A stretch of 64,000 nucleotides of DNA from Stereum hirsutum FP-91666 SS1 (GCF_000264905.1 NW_006763148.1:1023575-1087574), one strand, 5' to 3'; counted from the stretch's first letter, positions 23,332 to 36,116 are shown. Program-made: numbers and translations. The notes: a model not told the origin generated them from the letters alone.

Positions 23332-24369
23332 TGCAGTACTTTGTACTGCTCAGTAATCAAGTCTCAGGTTAGAGGTCGGGACTATGTAGTAAATCCAGCC
23401 CAGTAAAGCAGGTGAACCAAGTATTAGAGAGATGAAGAGAGCAGAGTAAGCCGTGAGTATTCAGGTGTGTATCGTGGCGAGGAGAGATCCAGCCGTATTT
23501 ATGAGCGCACTCGGGATTGTAAATTGGGTCGGGGATGCTCACGTGGTGTGCGGAGGCGCGTCGCGCCTGGCCTTCGGTCGCCGGCGTCCAGAAAGGGGAA
23601 TTGCCACGTCGACGGTGTTGGGTTTTCACGCTGGTCCAGAGGGAACTGACGGGATGGGCCATGGCGAGACGGGGCTGGGTGTTTGTTGTGCATCAGTGTT
23701 TCCTTTTCGCGTTTCATGCTCGCTCAAAATGCAGCGGAATAGGGATGAGTATTGAGTTGAACGGTTGCGATGTCGACTTGGATGTGGCGTCACCGAGACG
23801 GTACTCGCTGGTGAACTTGCTGGTTTGGTTTGGCGCTGACGTGGTCGAACACGACGTCGACTATTCGTCAGTTAATATTTCGATATTTTTGGATATCTTC
23901 GACGTGCACCCACGATCATAATAGGATTTGCTAACACGCTGATCGACGTTCACACACGCCGCCAGTATTGACAGCTGAGCACGAAGCACGTCTTACTAGC
24001 GCCATTTCATTGAATGCCTTGGCTAATAACCAGCGAGGAGCCATGCTCTCCATTGGGCTATTTTTGCGGTCAATGGTTGGGTTGTCTGTAAAGCATAATG
24101 CGAGAAAGCGAGAGTGTTACAGTTAATGCGAGGAGACGGAGAACATCGAACGTTCTCGGAAGAGACGACGGTTATTCTCACGGTCAGAGCCGGACACGTC
24201 GGTTCTCGAGTTGTGCCCACTCTCTACCTTTAACTTTCATTTCACCCCACCATCTCGTGTCGCCCATCAGCGTCTGAGCCTGCTAGCCAGTGTTCTTAGT
24301 CGCTCAGGTCTTCCACCCCCCGTCTTAGGTTAACGTTCTCCGGACACCCGTCTAACAAAGTATAACACG
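23332..24369. other. Divergent promoter region of ERO1 and the vigilin gene
   Basis: About 1 kb between two divergently transcribed start codons. It contains E-box/UPRE-like sites described separately. The open frames at 23453-23921 have no recognisable domains and are taken as chance. Confidence 0.5.
23837..23844 (+). promoter_or_regulatory. TGACGTGG element (UPRE/CRE-like)
   Basis: TGACGTGG lies about 505 bp upstream of the ERO1 start. A TCACGTGG at 23539-23546 is closer, about 210 bp upstream. Both resemble the ACGT-core sites used by Hac1/XBP1-type bZIP factors. ERO1 is a classic unfolded-protein-response target, so the position is suggestive but unproven. Confidence 0.35.
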
Positions 24370-27300
24370 ATGGCCGCAGAGCTCCAGGTCGGTACCATTT
24401 CTCCGCCTCCCTATTTCGCTGTACAATCACCTACTCATTGAGCTTTGACCCGGACACACAACAGAAGAAACACAGCGAGCTCGAGGGAACTCCGGACCCG
24501 TTCCCTTCTCTCGGTGATCCCACCCCGGTCTCTTCCAGGCCTGCGGCACGTACAGGCAACAGGCAGGAGCTCGACACTGACTCTCACGACGCCTTCCCGA
24601 CTCTCGCTCCCTCTGCCGCTACTGCGAACAAGCCTGCCGCCTCAGCTTGGGGCAGTGCTCCCGGTGGTGGTGGTGGACCTCGCATCAAGCCCACCGTCGT
24701 CCAGCACCCTCAGGCGACCGAGTCCTTCACGCTTACCGCGATCGACCTTTCCTCGGCTGGAAGGGATGGCAAGCCGATGACTCTGGGCGATATCATGAAG
24801 CAGGTCATGAACAAGTTCAAGGTCAAGATCGAGGCGTCGACGAACCAGAGGACGAAGCAGACGACGTTCCATCTCAAGGCGGACTCCAAGAAGGAGCTCG
24901 AGAAGGGAAAGAGGAACTTGGTCTCGCTTCTTAGCCCGGTCGTGAGTGAAGAATGCAACGTTTTGTGGCGAGGCTTGACGCGTTTTCGCAGGTCTCTTTG
25001 GTTGTCAACGCTCCGGCTTCTACGATTTCCACCATCATCGGTCCCAAAGGTTAGTTTCTCATTATTCGTTACGTCCAGAGTCAGGCGACGCTCCCCTTCC
25101 CGCGGTCATTGCGTCGGCTATCTGTAGGGTTGTCCTTGTTCGACCGAAACTGCCATGGGGTAATGAACGAGAGAGTATCGTGGTCATCCACACGGTCGCC
25201 CGACCCCACCCGCACAACATGCCGTTATTTACGTTAATTAACAATTTTCCAAGGTGCTACGCTCAAGCAGATCCGCGATCAGACGAATGTCAGAGTCGAC
25301 ATCCCTCCCAAGGAGTCCCTCCAGAACGGACACGCGAACGGCCATGCCAACCACACCGGCGACGACGAGGACGAAGAGCCGACCGTGCCCGTGACGATCA
25401 CCGGTCCTCAACCCCTCGCGTACGAAGCCCAAGGATTCATCAACCAGATCATTTCCTCGAAGACCTCTCGCACGACCCAACGCGTGCGCGACATCCCGGC
25501 TTACATCGTTCCCTTCGTGAAGGCCCGTCGTTCGGTATTCGTCGATGCCGCCCAGGGCGGTGACGTTGAACTCAAGCTCAACAGCGTCGACCGTGAATTC
25601 CAGGTCTCTGGTGATCGAGAGGCCGTCGTTCGCGTCATGGAAGCCGTCCGCGGGACCGTCGAAGCGTTCTCTAACAACCTCACCTCGGTCAAGATCACGC
25701 TTCCGAAGCGTCAGCACCGTCTGCTCGTCGGCAAGGCCGTCGACGAGATCATGGCCAACGGCAAATGCTCCATCATTGTTCCCACACCCGAAGAAACGAG
25801 CGAGGAAGTCACCGTCTGGGGTAAACCTGAGGATCTCGCTGCCGGACTCGGCGCCGTCATGACCAAGGCGAACTCGCAGTACATCCACGAGTTCCCGCTT
25901 CCCGGTCCTATCGCGCTCTCCAGACAGCTCTTGACTTATATCATTCGGACTGGGTACACGAAGACCCTCTCTGCGGCTCATCCTGGCGTGTCGATTTTCA
26001 CACCGAACCCGGCTATTGTGGAGAAGGCTTCAGTGTTGAATATTGATATCGTTGGGGAGAAACCGGTCGTGGATGGGACCGTCCGTTTGGTTTCGGAGTT
26101 GATGGGTAAATTGATCGGTGCGACCAAGGAGGTCAACATCGACTGGTTGGTGCACAAGATCCTTCAGAACAAGAACGCGAAGAAGTAAGCACCCATTCTC
26201 TCCTCACCTTCTATGCATGAGTTTTCGTTCAACTTATACGAATATGTGTGCAGGATCAAGGCGTTCCACGAGAACAACAACGTCTCGCTCTTCTTCCCAC
26301 CGGAATCGGAGGAACAGTCCAGTGTCCTCCTCGTCTACGATCCTGCCTCGCCTTCTGCCTCGCTCTCTCCCGTCGAGAAGTCCAAGAACCTCGAGGACGT
26401 CGCGAAGGAGCTACTCAAGCTCGCTCGTGATGCCGCGGACGTGAAGAGTCAGACGATCACGGTCGAGAAGAAGTGGCATGAGGCCGTCGTCGGCAAGAAT
26501 GGCACGACTCTCAATGCGTGCGTATTTCTCGTACCGCGTTTGTTACTGCTGTGAGAGTACTGAAATGCGTTGGTGGGATTCGGGGTTGCAGTATCATCGG
26601 CGAGGAGAAGACCCTTTCGATCAAGGTTGGCGCTGAGGTCGGCGGCGAGTCCGAGGATGTCATTCTTGTTCGTGGCCAGAGCAGCGAGGTCGACCGTGCT
26701 ATCAAGGAGATTCTCCAGATCGTCGAAGACGCGAAGAACGACCATATTCTTAGCGGACACGTACGTTCTGTTTCCTCCTCTCTCCCCACCTCGTTCCTCT
26801 GGATTTTTAGTCGCTGACGACTATACCTTACTACTGACCATAGTCTGTCGAGTTCGAGATTGATCGCGAGTTTGTGGGTCGTGTCGTCGGTGCCCAAGGC
26901 GCGGGTGTCAACAAGCTCCGCGACCAGCTCGGCGTCAAGATCGACTTTTCGGACGAGAATGACGAGAAGGAGAAAGACGGCGGGAAGAAGAAGAAGGCCG
27001 CTGCTCATCAGAAGTCTAAGGTTCAGATCGTCGGCCGTAAGGAGAACGTCGAGGAAGCGAAGAGACGTATCCTAAGTCAGGTCGAGAGGCTGGTAAGTGT
27101 TGTTTTTCATTCTGCTCTGGCTGATGTCGATGGTGATGGCTGATCTTTGTTGGATGTGAACAGGCCGATGAGACTTCTGAGGTTCTTAAAATCCCGAACC
27201 AGTACCATGCTGGCCTCATCGGACAAAACGGCAAATACGTTATTCGGTTGGAAGAGAAGTACTCCGTCAAGGTAAGGAATCATGAGCTTGCATCGGTCAG

Positions 27301-29072
27301 AAGGGACTAGCCTAACTGTCAACTGTGTACTCCAGATCACTTTCCCTCGCGAGACTGCTGAGAATGGTGAAGGCAGGACGAGGGAACACCTCAAGGCCGA
27401 CGAGGTTCTCGTCAAGGGTGGCCGTAAGGGTGTTGCCGGTGCCAAGTCTGAGCTCATGGATGTAAGCATCTCACCCACCTCTTCACCATACACTTCGATA
27501 GAAATGAAGACTAATTTTTTCCCTCTCTTCTAAGGCCGTTGAATTCGAGAAAGAATCCAACAACATCCTCAAGTTCACTGTCCCTGACCGCGCCATCCCC
27601 CGCATCCTCGGCAAGGGCGGAGCCACCATCAACGAGATCAAAGACGACACCGGTGCCCAGATCGACCTGGACAAGACGCAAGAGGGCGGGCCCGTCGCAC
27701 AGATCACCTGTCGTGGGACGAAGAAGGCTATCGCTGCTGCTAAGGCCGCGATTCAGGCCATCGCGGACCAGGTTGGTGAGGAGACGACGGTGGTGTTGAG
27801 TGTGGAGAGTAGGTTCCATAGGACTTTGATTGGTGCTGGTGGGCAGGGCTTGAGAGATTTGATCGTGAGGTGTGGAGGACCCGCGGATCCGAAGGCTCAG
27901 GCTGGTTTGGTTCGCTTGTGCGTGCTGCTTTCGTTTTTCCTTCTCCCGTCTCGCATTGGTATACTGAACTGCTGTGTCTAATTAGCCCGAGGCAAGGTGA
28001 AGAGCCGAACGACGAAGTCCGTCTTCGTGGTGACCCTAAGGTTGTCAACAAGCTCAAAGCCGAAATCGAGAAGGTCGCCGGCCAGCTCCGTGACCGTGTC
28101 GTACTCGCCGTCGACATCCCGGCCCCTCAACACCGTGCTCTCATCGGTCGTGGCGGTGCTAACCTCACCGAGTTCCAAACTAAGTACGGCGTTCAGGTGC
28201 AGTACCCTGGCTCGCACTCGTATCACCAGGCTGGTAAGCCTGTGAATGTGGCAGAGTTGGAGGGCGTACCGGCGGAGAACTTGGTGAAGGTGGCGGGACC
28301 GAAGGAGGCTGTTGACAAGGCTATTGAGGCCCTTAAGGTAAAGTCTTCGTCCAAGGGCTCTGAGGGCAAATGCTGACGGTTATCTGTCGACCATAGGCCC
28401 AGGTAAAGGCTCCCGCTCCCGAGATCATCGACACCGTCATCGTCCCCTTCAAGTACCATCACGCCGTCACCCAACAAGGCAACCTCTTCCGCACGCTCCG
28501 CTCCTTCGGTGTGCAGGTCGAACAATCCTCTCAGCCCTCTAAATCCGCGCTCCCCGCCCGTCCTCCCTCCGACAACGCCGCTTCTGCCCGCATCGACGAC
28601 ACCGACGCTGCAGAGCCAGAACCGGAATGGCAGGTCGTGCCGAACTACCAGGATGCGGAGGAAGGCGAATCAGAGTGGACCCTCAGGGCGAGGGACCAGG
28701 CTGGTTTGGATAAGGCGAAGAAGATGATCGAGGCGGCGGTTGCGAAGGCTGAGGGAATGACCACCGTTGGCTTTTTGACCATGCCGAGTAAAGTCAGCTT
28801 CCCGAGGATTGTGGGCGCGAAGGGCTCGAATATCGCGAGGTTGCACCATGAGACGGGGGCTGACATTACCGTCGGCCGCGAAAATAATACTATTGTCATT
28901 ATGGGTGGGTCTTCTCTTCTATTCCTTCCCCGCTGTCTACTGTTTTACTGCCCGGTGCTGACTTGCAATACTTTATGCAGGTTCTGACTCGTCGATCGAG
29001 GCTGCCAAGGAGGCGATCTTGAGGACTGCCGCCGATACCGGCCGTCGCGGTGGACGAGGCGGAGACTACTAA
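24370..29072 (+). CDS. SCP160: Vigilin / Scp160-like multi-KH-domain RNA-binding protein
   Basis: Vigilins bind mRNA and tRNA, associate with ER-bound polysomes and affect translation efficiency and ploidy. The first exon is 18 nt (24370-24387, MAAELQ). Exon 2 begins at 24465 (KKHSELEG). KH domains are recognisable by their GXXG loops: IIGPKGATL, VGKNGTTL, VGAQGAGV, IGQNGKYV, LGKGGATI, IGAGGQGL, IGRGGANL and VGAKGSNI, plus degenerate copies such as LVGKAVDEI. The C-terminus is GRRGGRGGDY, an RGG-like tail, ending at TAA 29070-29072. At least eleven exons, total roughly 1,250 residues. Codon use is strongly biased (GTC, AAG, GAG), as expected for an abundant protein; that bias creates long antisense open frames, which should be ignored. 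Confidence 0.93.
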
Positions 29073-30110
29073 TCGACGTCAAAATGCTCGTTGTGCCTCG
29101 GCGCACGAATGCACAGTACTCGCTTGTATGTTGCTTTGCTGAATTCCGTATCGTATGCTTGCGTCCTGGATGACATTTAGTCATATATATTGGTGGGAGG
29201 AGGGTCAAAACTGGATGGAAGGATGGGTGGGGCTGGGTGATGGACGTTGGACGTTGGATGGTCGACGACGGCGAAGCGTCATCAATGTTTTCGTACTTGT
29301 TATCTAAGTCGCTGCATACTCGCATGGTTTCGGAGGAACACAGGCAATTAAACATGGTATTCTCATCATCGTACTTATTCGCGTTCATCCGCGAATCGAG
29401 TCCCCGTCGAACGTGGGGCTTGACCCATATTTTCCTCGCGCGAGTCACTCAGTCTCCTTTGGTTCGTGCACACCCACATAGTATAACATCTCTGGTGTAG
29501 ACCTATGAAGTCTGTTTCTTTCGGTCAGTGGAAAAGTGTCTCAACGTCGCTCCCGACGGGTACTATTCTGCCACGCCAAGTTGGTATGGAAGTAGGACGG
29601 CCCACTTGCGACACTTTGACTTTTCACTCCCCGTCCGCGCGTCGCTCTCTATGAGAGTTGGAAGGAGGGTATATTCAGAGTACAATACGGTCCCATGAGG
29701 AACAATGGCGTATGTTTGACTACATAAAGTCCAAATATACAGCAAAAATATCGAGCTGGCTGCCCGAGAGGGGACGCGTCAAACAGTGACTCGGGTCCTT
29801 CACTTGTAGGCCACTTTGACTTCTATTGTTAGGCCACTTTACAGATCCGGATCAAGGACAGTACTGTATACCATCATAATAATTGTTCTCGTCAGTCATG
29901 GCCACTCCCGCCATTTGCCCAAAATTGCCAAAGAATGGACTCAAAGCTGACGAGATTCTGTTGTGTGGTAACTTTGTCCAGGTGGCGTGGACTCCATGAT
30001 GGGTGGCACATATACATCCGGAACAGACTCTGGTCTCAGGTCGGACCATTTCTTTCGCAGTTGCAGAAGCACAATGAGAGCGGTTTGCCACATGCTCTAT
30101 AAAGTCTGCA
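29073..30110. other. Convergent spacer
   Basis: 3' flanks of the vigilin gene and the seven-helix membrane protein gene. Two near-identical short motifs (AGGCCACTTTGAC near 29808 and AGGCCACTTTACAG near 29832) occur close together. No gene was recognised. Confidence 0.45.
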
Positions 30111-31353
30111 TCAGCTTGTAGGTTCAGAGTACATATTACGAACGAGTGATAAACTTGCCGCTACATGGACCATAGCATCCCCCCAGTAGATTGCGATGTG
30201 AATGCACGACCATGGAATCGCGTAAACTATGATATATATGACCTTGAAGGATATGATATTGGCGACATTCATAACCGCAATGCATGCTAACCAGGAACTC
30301 ACGACCAAGGAGCTAAATAATAGCCCGGATTCAACAAGCAGGACCAGCACATTTCTAATCATCGTTGTCGGTCGCTGCTCAGAGAGCCGAGCAGCGTTAG
30401 AATCTCGCAAGTGACTCCTGAGAAAATGGTGATCATATATCAGAGGCCAAAGACTTATACCAAACAGAAGGACGAAGCTGACCACATCTTCTGTGCAATG
30501 ATACAAGTTGGCCATATGTTTGTCAATAGCGGTAGCCCATATGCAACTTCCAATAGGTGAGTGGATAGTGGGTTTCGTCTGTGACCAAGACGATGGTCGC
30601 TTTGAACAATGGACGTTGTCGTCCAAGAGATATTGAGTGCCGTAGATGCCAGTGCAAACTGAATGGCTAACACTGATGTGAGGGCAAGACATCGACATCA
30701 AGATAAACTACTAGCGTACCAAACGTCAGAAACACCACTGTTAAGATCCATTTTCTAGCCCTAAGACTCGATACGACACATGCTCTCCAGACGACAACAG
30801 TGTCGTTGCACGTAAGCTGTGAGGGGTGCCGACGATGTGTTAGTAGGAAGCGCATAAGGAAGTGAATCACTGTCATATTGAGGTGTTAAGCTCTCACTAT
30901 GAGTAGGGTCATATAATCCAGGCTTGCGAGCAATCGATCTTGACTGCCTTCAAATTCGCCTTCGGTGAAAGACTCGTTGGGCCAATCCTTCTTCAACGCG
31001 TTCATTGACATTACAAATGACGTCGTCCAGTAACTGCCAGAAATAAGAAACATCACAAGAACAACACATAGTGTCAACCTTGCGGAAACTGTCTGTAGTC
31101 CTCTTTCACTGATCATCTCATAAGATTGTTTGTCAATATGTGACAGGATGATAGAGACATACTATAAGAGATACAGTGCCGGTATGACCAGACACCCGTA
31201 GAATCCTAAGCACATCTCAGATTTCAGCCACAACTCTTCAACACTCTTTACATAAAGCAAGTACGCACCGTATGCAAGCGTCTGGACAACGAGCGGTACA
31301 ACAACACCGACTTCATTCGGATAGTGAGGTGGTAGACAGACATTTGACGCCAT
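30111..31353 (-). CDS. Seven-helix-type integral membrane protein (agaricomycete family)
   Basis: A multi-pass membrane protein of a family that is expanded in mushrooms; the function is unknown and a GPCR-like fold is possible. The ATG at 31351-31353 begins MASNVCLPPHYPNEVGVVVP. Reconstructed segments in order are VVQTLAYGFYGCLVIPALYLLYERG, LTLCVVLVMFLISGSYWTT, the short conserved loop NDTVVVWRACVVSSLRARKW, ILTVVFLTFGTL, LLTNIWPTCIIAQKMW, and VLVLLVESGLLFSSLVVSSW. The stop lies at 30111-30113. The exon joins LAY-GFYG, LLY-ERG and KMW-SHL each restore frame with normal GT-AG sites. The WRACVV and NIW-T-II-KMW signatures support the family assignment. An alternative upstream ATG exists near 31578, but the chosen one gives a compact first helix. 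Confidence 0.7.
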
Positions 31354-32747
31354 TTCATTATGCCGAATCTTATTGAAAGCCTCTTCATATACCTCGACGA
31401 AGCTTGGGGAAGCGCTTTTCTCGACGAAACAGATGAATGGTGAAGTTCTGATACCGTTCGAGGCAACTGAAAAAGGAGATATATGCGCCTCTGCAGCATT
31501 GCTGTTCAATTTGAGGAGAGTTAGCTGCTCACAAGGGTGCTGAAAGTCCTTGGTTTCAGATGTCATCACGGGTTTCATTGTGCGCTCCTATGAGCACGCA
31601 TCAATCGAGAGTGTCAACGACGATCAAGCTGGATTCGACCTTGTGGAAATTCTTGGACGTCCCGTTCTGGAAGAGAATCCTGCCAGGAGTTTTTATTTAT
31701 TCTGCTGAGACAAGTTTTAAGACCTGGCTCCATCACCTGTTGCACATCTGGAGGATGGCAGTAACGCAAAATAGTGGTCAGTCACCCGTCATGCCCTCCG
31801 ACGCGTGGGTAAAACGTCAAACATTGTGATATCGTAGTCATCACTCCCGACTCGTTATTGTGGCGATGAGATAGGAGTGTGTCCGTCTGCGACGATAGCC
31901 AACAATCGTCGACCAGCTAACCAGTCTCGCCGTTGGTTTCAGGTACAAGGTCCGATCGGTGTAAGTAAGAGGCCGGAGGAAAGAAGTCTCACAATCCTGT
32001 CTTTGAGTCGCCCACAGGGGTTCTTTCTGATAGGAAAAAGGCAGCCATGAGCACGCGCAAAAGCTCTGCTAAGGAGCTAACGTAGAAGTCAGTACAGCTC
32101 TGATAGTGAGAATGTATACTTCAAAGCTTCAAGTCTCAGTGCTCTGTTAAAGTTTCGCTGTTATAGACCACAGTATTTTTTCGGTCAAGGTCGAAGTTGG
32201 GTCGAAGCTAAATTCGCACGGCCAGAGGATTTCCTACCAACGGTTGAATGTCACATTTAATGATATTTATCGTTATCGAGCACCGATCACCTGGGGATAA
32301 TTCGAGTGTCAACTCTAGGTTACAAGGACAACGCTCAGGAAACATCATGAGGACTGACCAGATGACGACGGCTTCCCAGTGAGTAGTCGATATTGTTAGC
32401 CAGTCAGAGGTGGTCATGCAAAAGAGGTAATGGGACATGCTACTCCATGCTTTCCCATTGATTTTGGGAGGAAAATAAGGGTCGAGGACGTGCAGGTACT
32501 TGCAAACCACCTATTTATGGCATACTATACATCTGAGTAATGGGTGGTATCAATACATGACATGCACATTGCGACGGCCTTCATGTTAACCACCGACCAC
32601 GTGAGGACGCCGCACGAGGACAATGAAAGAGTTGTATAAGCACACAACGAATGACAGCGAGGTCAAAGATCCAAACAAGCGTAGAGAAGTAACAAAGCAC
32701 ACACCACAGACAGAGACCACCGTGAAAACAAGTAGCAAATTGCCCGT
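31354..32747. other. Intergenic region
   Basis: About 1.4 kb between the start of the seven-helix protein gene and the stop of the U2SURP gene. Open frames at 31560-31829 (+) and 32208-32510 (-) show no domains. No RNA gene or mobile element was recognised. Confidence 0.45.
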
Positions 32748-35700
32748 TCACTCAATCGGCGCCCCATCGATGTCATCGTCCAGTGGTTCACCGTCAACAT
32801 CTTCCTCGACCGCCATTGGCTCCCCATCCACATCTCCCTCCACCATCGGTTCCCCATCAACATCTTCCGTCAACGGCTGACCGTCAACATCATCTTCCAC
32901 AGGTTTCCCATCTATATCACTTCCCTCGTCCATCGGTTCCCCGTCGTCCTCATCGTGGGCAGCGGCAGAAGGGACGGTGATAGAAGCAGCCGGAGCGAAC
33001 GCAACGGGAGCAACGGGTACGACGGCAGGCTCGACAACTGCTTCAGCAGGCCTGAACGAACTAGCCTTAAACTTCGATCCAAACGCCGGCGCCTTCTCTT
33101 CCATCCCTTCTGCCACCACTCCCTTCTCCTCAGCTACATTCCCATCCTTCTCATCCTGTTCCACCTGTCCTTCCAACCTTGCCCTCAACTCCCTAGTAAA
33201 GTCCGGAGAAAAGACGATCCAGTCCTCCCACACATCCACAACGCCCGTGATTTGCTTCTTGAACGTCTCCGCCGTGATCCTTCCGGGAAAACTATGATAG
33301 ATCGTCGAGAAATGGTCGAAGACGAGCCCGAGGCGGGATTGAAACTCTTGGCGGAATTTCCAGGCCATGGGAAGGGGCGCGGCGGAGTTGTGGAGGATGT
33401 CGCAGATGAGGTGCAATCGGGCGAGTTTGCGTGGGACGGGTGTGGAGTCGACGATGAGGGTTGAGATTATTATGTCTGAGACCTTTTCAATTGTACAGCA
33501 GGATGTCAGGTCAATTTAATCCTGGCGAGGGAACAAAAGGCAGGAATTGAGACGCACCTCATTCGCGGCTTCCGCGTGCTCCAAGCTGAAGGCCATGCAT
33601 CGAGCGAGTTCGCCTCTGGTACCGGATAAACCTCGAAGCATAGCTTCGAACCGTTTTCGAGCCAGTCTACCAAGTTTGGTCTTTCGGGTGCGCTCACGCT
33701 CTGACTCTTCGGCGGAGTCAGTGGAGTAAATGCTGTTGTATCCCTTTACACAAAGAACAACGCAGTATTGAACTTCCGCCACACAGGAATGTAGAAAAAG
33801 AAATAATACCTCATCGTCGAATTGCAGCTCATCGTTAGGTTCACGCTCAACCAACGACTTGTAATACCTATGACGTCGATGCTAGGTATTTAGTGATCCA
33901 CAGTTAGATATGTCCACCGATACTCAAAAAGACCGATACAATCCAAAACTCACGTTCGGATTCGTCAAAAATCGATACTTCGCATTCCCCTTCTCCCTCT
34001 CCTTCAAACTCTCCTCATACTTCTTTCCGTGCCCCTTCACCTCAGCAGCCACAGTCCTAATAAACGTATCTGTGACATCGTCCTCATTACTCGGCGAGCG
34101 CGCATGTCTACGTGGAGATCTGCTCCTGCGTCTCTCATACGACCTCGACCGACGCCGGTCGTGTGAGCGAGATCGGGACCAAGACCGAGATCTGGAACGG
34201 GAGCGGGAGCCGGTGTGACGTGGGCGGCCGCGCGGGGAAGGAGAACGAGCAGGAGAGTAAGATCGACTACGAGAGTGACGGCTGGAACGGTGGTGATACC
34301 TGTCTCTGGAGTCAGAACGTGAGCGTGAACGCGAAGGAGAGCGGGATCTGGAGTCGTAGTGCCGGCGTTTGTGTCTTGGGCTGCGATCGTGGCGGCCTCT
34401 CGAATGTGAGCGCGACCTTGAACGAGGTGCCACTGTGAAAACAAGAAATTGAGAAAGGTCGATACTCGTGCTGATATTTTCTCTTTTCTTCGAGGTCTGA
34501 GCGGAGACCTACCGAACATAGGCTTCGCCGCCACCGGGACGGCCTTGCTCCAACCCACCCTCAACACACTCCCGCCCCACTCGAACCCATCGAATTCGCG
34601 AAGAGCTTCCTCTGCGTCTCGCCGCTTCATGTAAGAGACGAAACCGGAGAGACCTGCGTTCTTAGTACGCCGACTGCTGGTCATGTCGGCGCCGGGACCT
34701 TGACCAGTGTCGCCACGGGGCCACATGATTTTGACCTGGATGGGATAGTGAGATTGAGGGCGAATTCCAAAAGGAAGGGAAAAAAAGAGGGACTTACAGA
34801 GCCAACAGGGCCTGCGCGAGCGAAGAAGATGCCGAGGGACTGTTCTGTGACATGGGGAGGGAGGTTGGCGACGAAGACATTGGACGTCTGTGAAGATGCG
34901 CCCGTCAGATCACACAATGAACTTCGGTTTTGTTCAGTGAACAAATACAAACCTCTGGGTCACCGCGGTCTTTACTGCCACTCTGGCCTTCGTACGCTGT
35001 GACAGTGTGTGTCACTTGAATGAGGTGATTCAGAGGATAGGGTATATGGGACGTACCTGCCATAGCAGTCACGGATCGCCCATGACCTATTGCAGCTAGG
35101 TCAGAGAACAAACTACAAGAGAAAGAAAGACATTGACACACCGGTCTTCGAATATCTGGCCTCTCTATCTGCTTGCTCTCTATAATATTGATTAGTGAGG
35201 ACAGAGGGGAGTGGCGCGGATCACATACCTCTTGATCTCCTCTAGAAACGCGTCCATGGCTCGTTTACCCTTTGGCCTAGGTTCCGCCGGTGGAGATGGA
35301 GGCTGAATGCTAAAAGTGAATACTTGGCCAAGAGTGTATCATGTACCAAGCTTGCCTTTGAAGGGTCCTCAAACGCCCGCGCAGACCTAGAAGTGTTCTC
35401 TACCCTGTGTTGCGAAGGCCTATACACCTCCACATCCTGCCCTTCCTTCGAGCCTCCCGACTTCACAAAATTCGCACCAGTCCTCTTCTTGCTGACCTCC
35501 TCTCCCTCAAAAGCGTCCAAAAACTCGGCATAAGCCCTCGCAGCGTTTTCTTCTTCCTCCCTTCTCTTTGCTTCTGCGGCCTCCTTCTCTTTCTCGCGTT
35601 TAGACTTGCGTGCGGTACCTTGAGCATATTGGGATAGTTTTTGGTCGTCTACTTGTTTTGACTATTGTATGAGGGGTCGTGAGCTTGGAGTGAAGAGGAT

Positions 35701-35790
35701 AGGAAAGGTTCGATCCGTTCGCACTGGGAATGAGGACTCTTCGTCATCATTGTCAAAGAATGCGGCCAGTCTCGTTTTCGTTTTGTCCAT
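32748..35790 (-). CDS. U2SURP: U2 snRNP-associated SURP-motif protein (U2SURP / SR140)
   Basis: A splicing factor of the U2 snRNP. The ATG at 35788-35790 starts MDKTKTRLAAFFDNDDEE. A lysine/glutamate-rich segment and QPPSPPAEPRPKGKR-type Pro-rich sequence lead to FLEEIKR. Next is an RRM (SNVFVANLPPHVTEQSLGIF...GLSGFVSYMKRRDAEEALREF), then a long Arg-Ser domain (about 34040-34430). A SURP module follows (NAKYRFLTNPN ... HRYYKSLVEREP), then a CID-like helical domain (LARKRFEAMLRGLSGTRGEL ... KLARLHLICDILHNSAAP). The C-terminus consists of repeated DxDGxP units and ends at TGA 32748-32750. One intron near 35290-35335 is only about 45 nt (GTACAT to TTCAG) and was placed by frame. The RS domain lies inside the protein rather than at its end. 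The gene is divergent from the FIT2 family gene, with 326 bp between starts. Confidence 0.9.
34999..35015. repeat. GTGACA-5 nt-TGTCAC inverted repeat in a U2SURP intron
   Basis: Perfect 6-bp arms around GTGTG, within an intron of the U2SURP gene. The arm sequence matches the repeats upstream of ESA1 at 5249-5297. It could be a binding site or chance. Confidence 0.4.
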
Positions 35791-36116
35791 CGTACAGAGT
35801 TTCGGAGGTACTAAGAGTGTGAGCAGAAGTTCAGCAGCCCAAGCAACTGGCAATCGTCCTCCAACGCGTTTGATCGAGTGCAAGACACAGCGTGACTTCG
35901 TTGATCTGTCCTTTGTGGTGGTCACAGTGTGACACCACGATACAACCCTGGAACATGGCTCTTGACGTTTCCCAAACTGGCGTGCTGGATGTTGACCAAA
36001 GATGACGTAGCGCAACAGGACCACGTCTGGCTCGCCGTGTTCGACGTCCTCCGTAAATATCTTCCTCCTAACCACCATTGGACTCCATACGAACACCGCG
36101 CATCTTGAGGTCTCTC
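35791..36116. promoter_or_regulatory. Divergent promoter between U2SURP and the FIT2 family gene
   Basis: This 326-bp spacer separates two start codons. It contains the 11-bp palindrome TCACAGTGTGA at 35922-35932, inside a longer imperfect inverted repeat (GTGGTCACAGTGTGACACCAC). No TATA box is evident. It is the only space available for both promoters, so shared control is plausible. Confidence 0.5.

Noticed and set aside
25238..25981. 247-codon minus-strand open frame antisense to the vigilin gene
   Set aside because: It mirrors the strongly biased codon use of the KH-domain exons. The sense strand has clear KH motifs and the antisense product has none.
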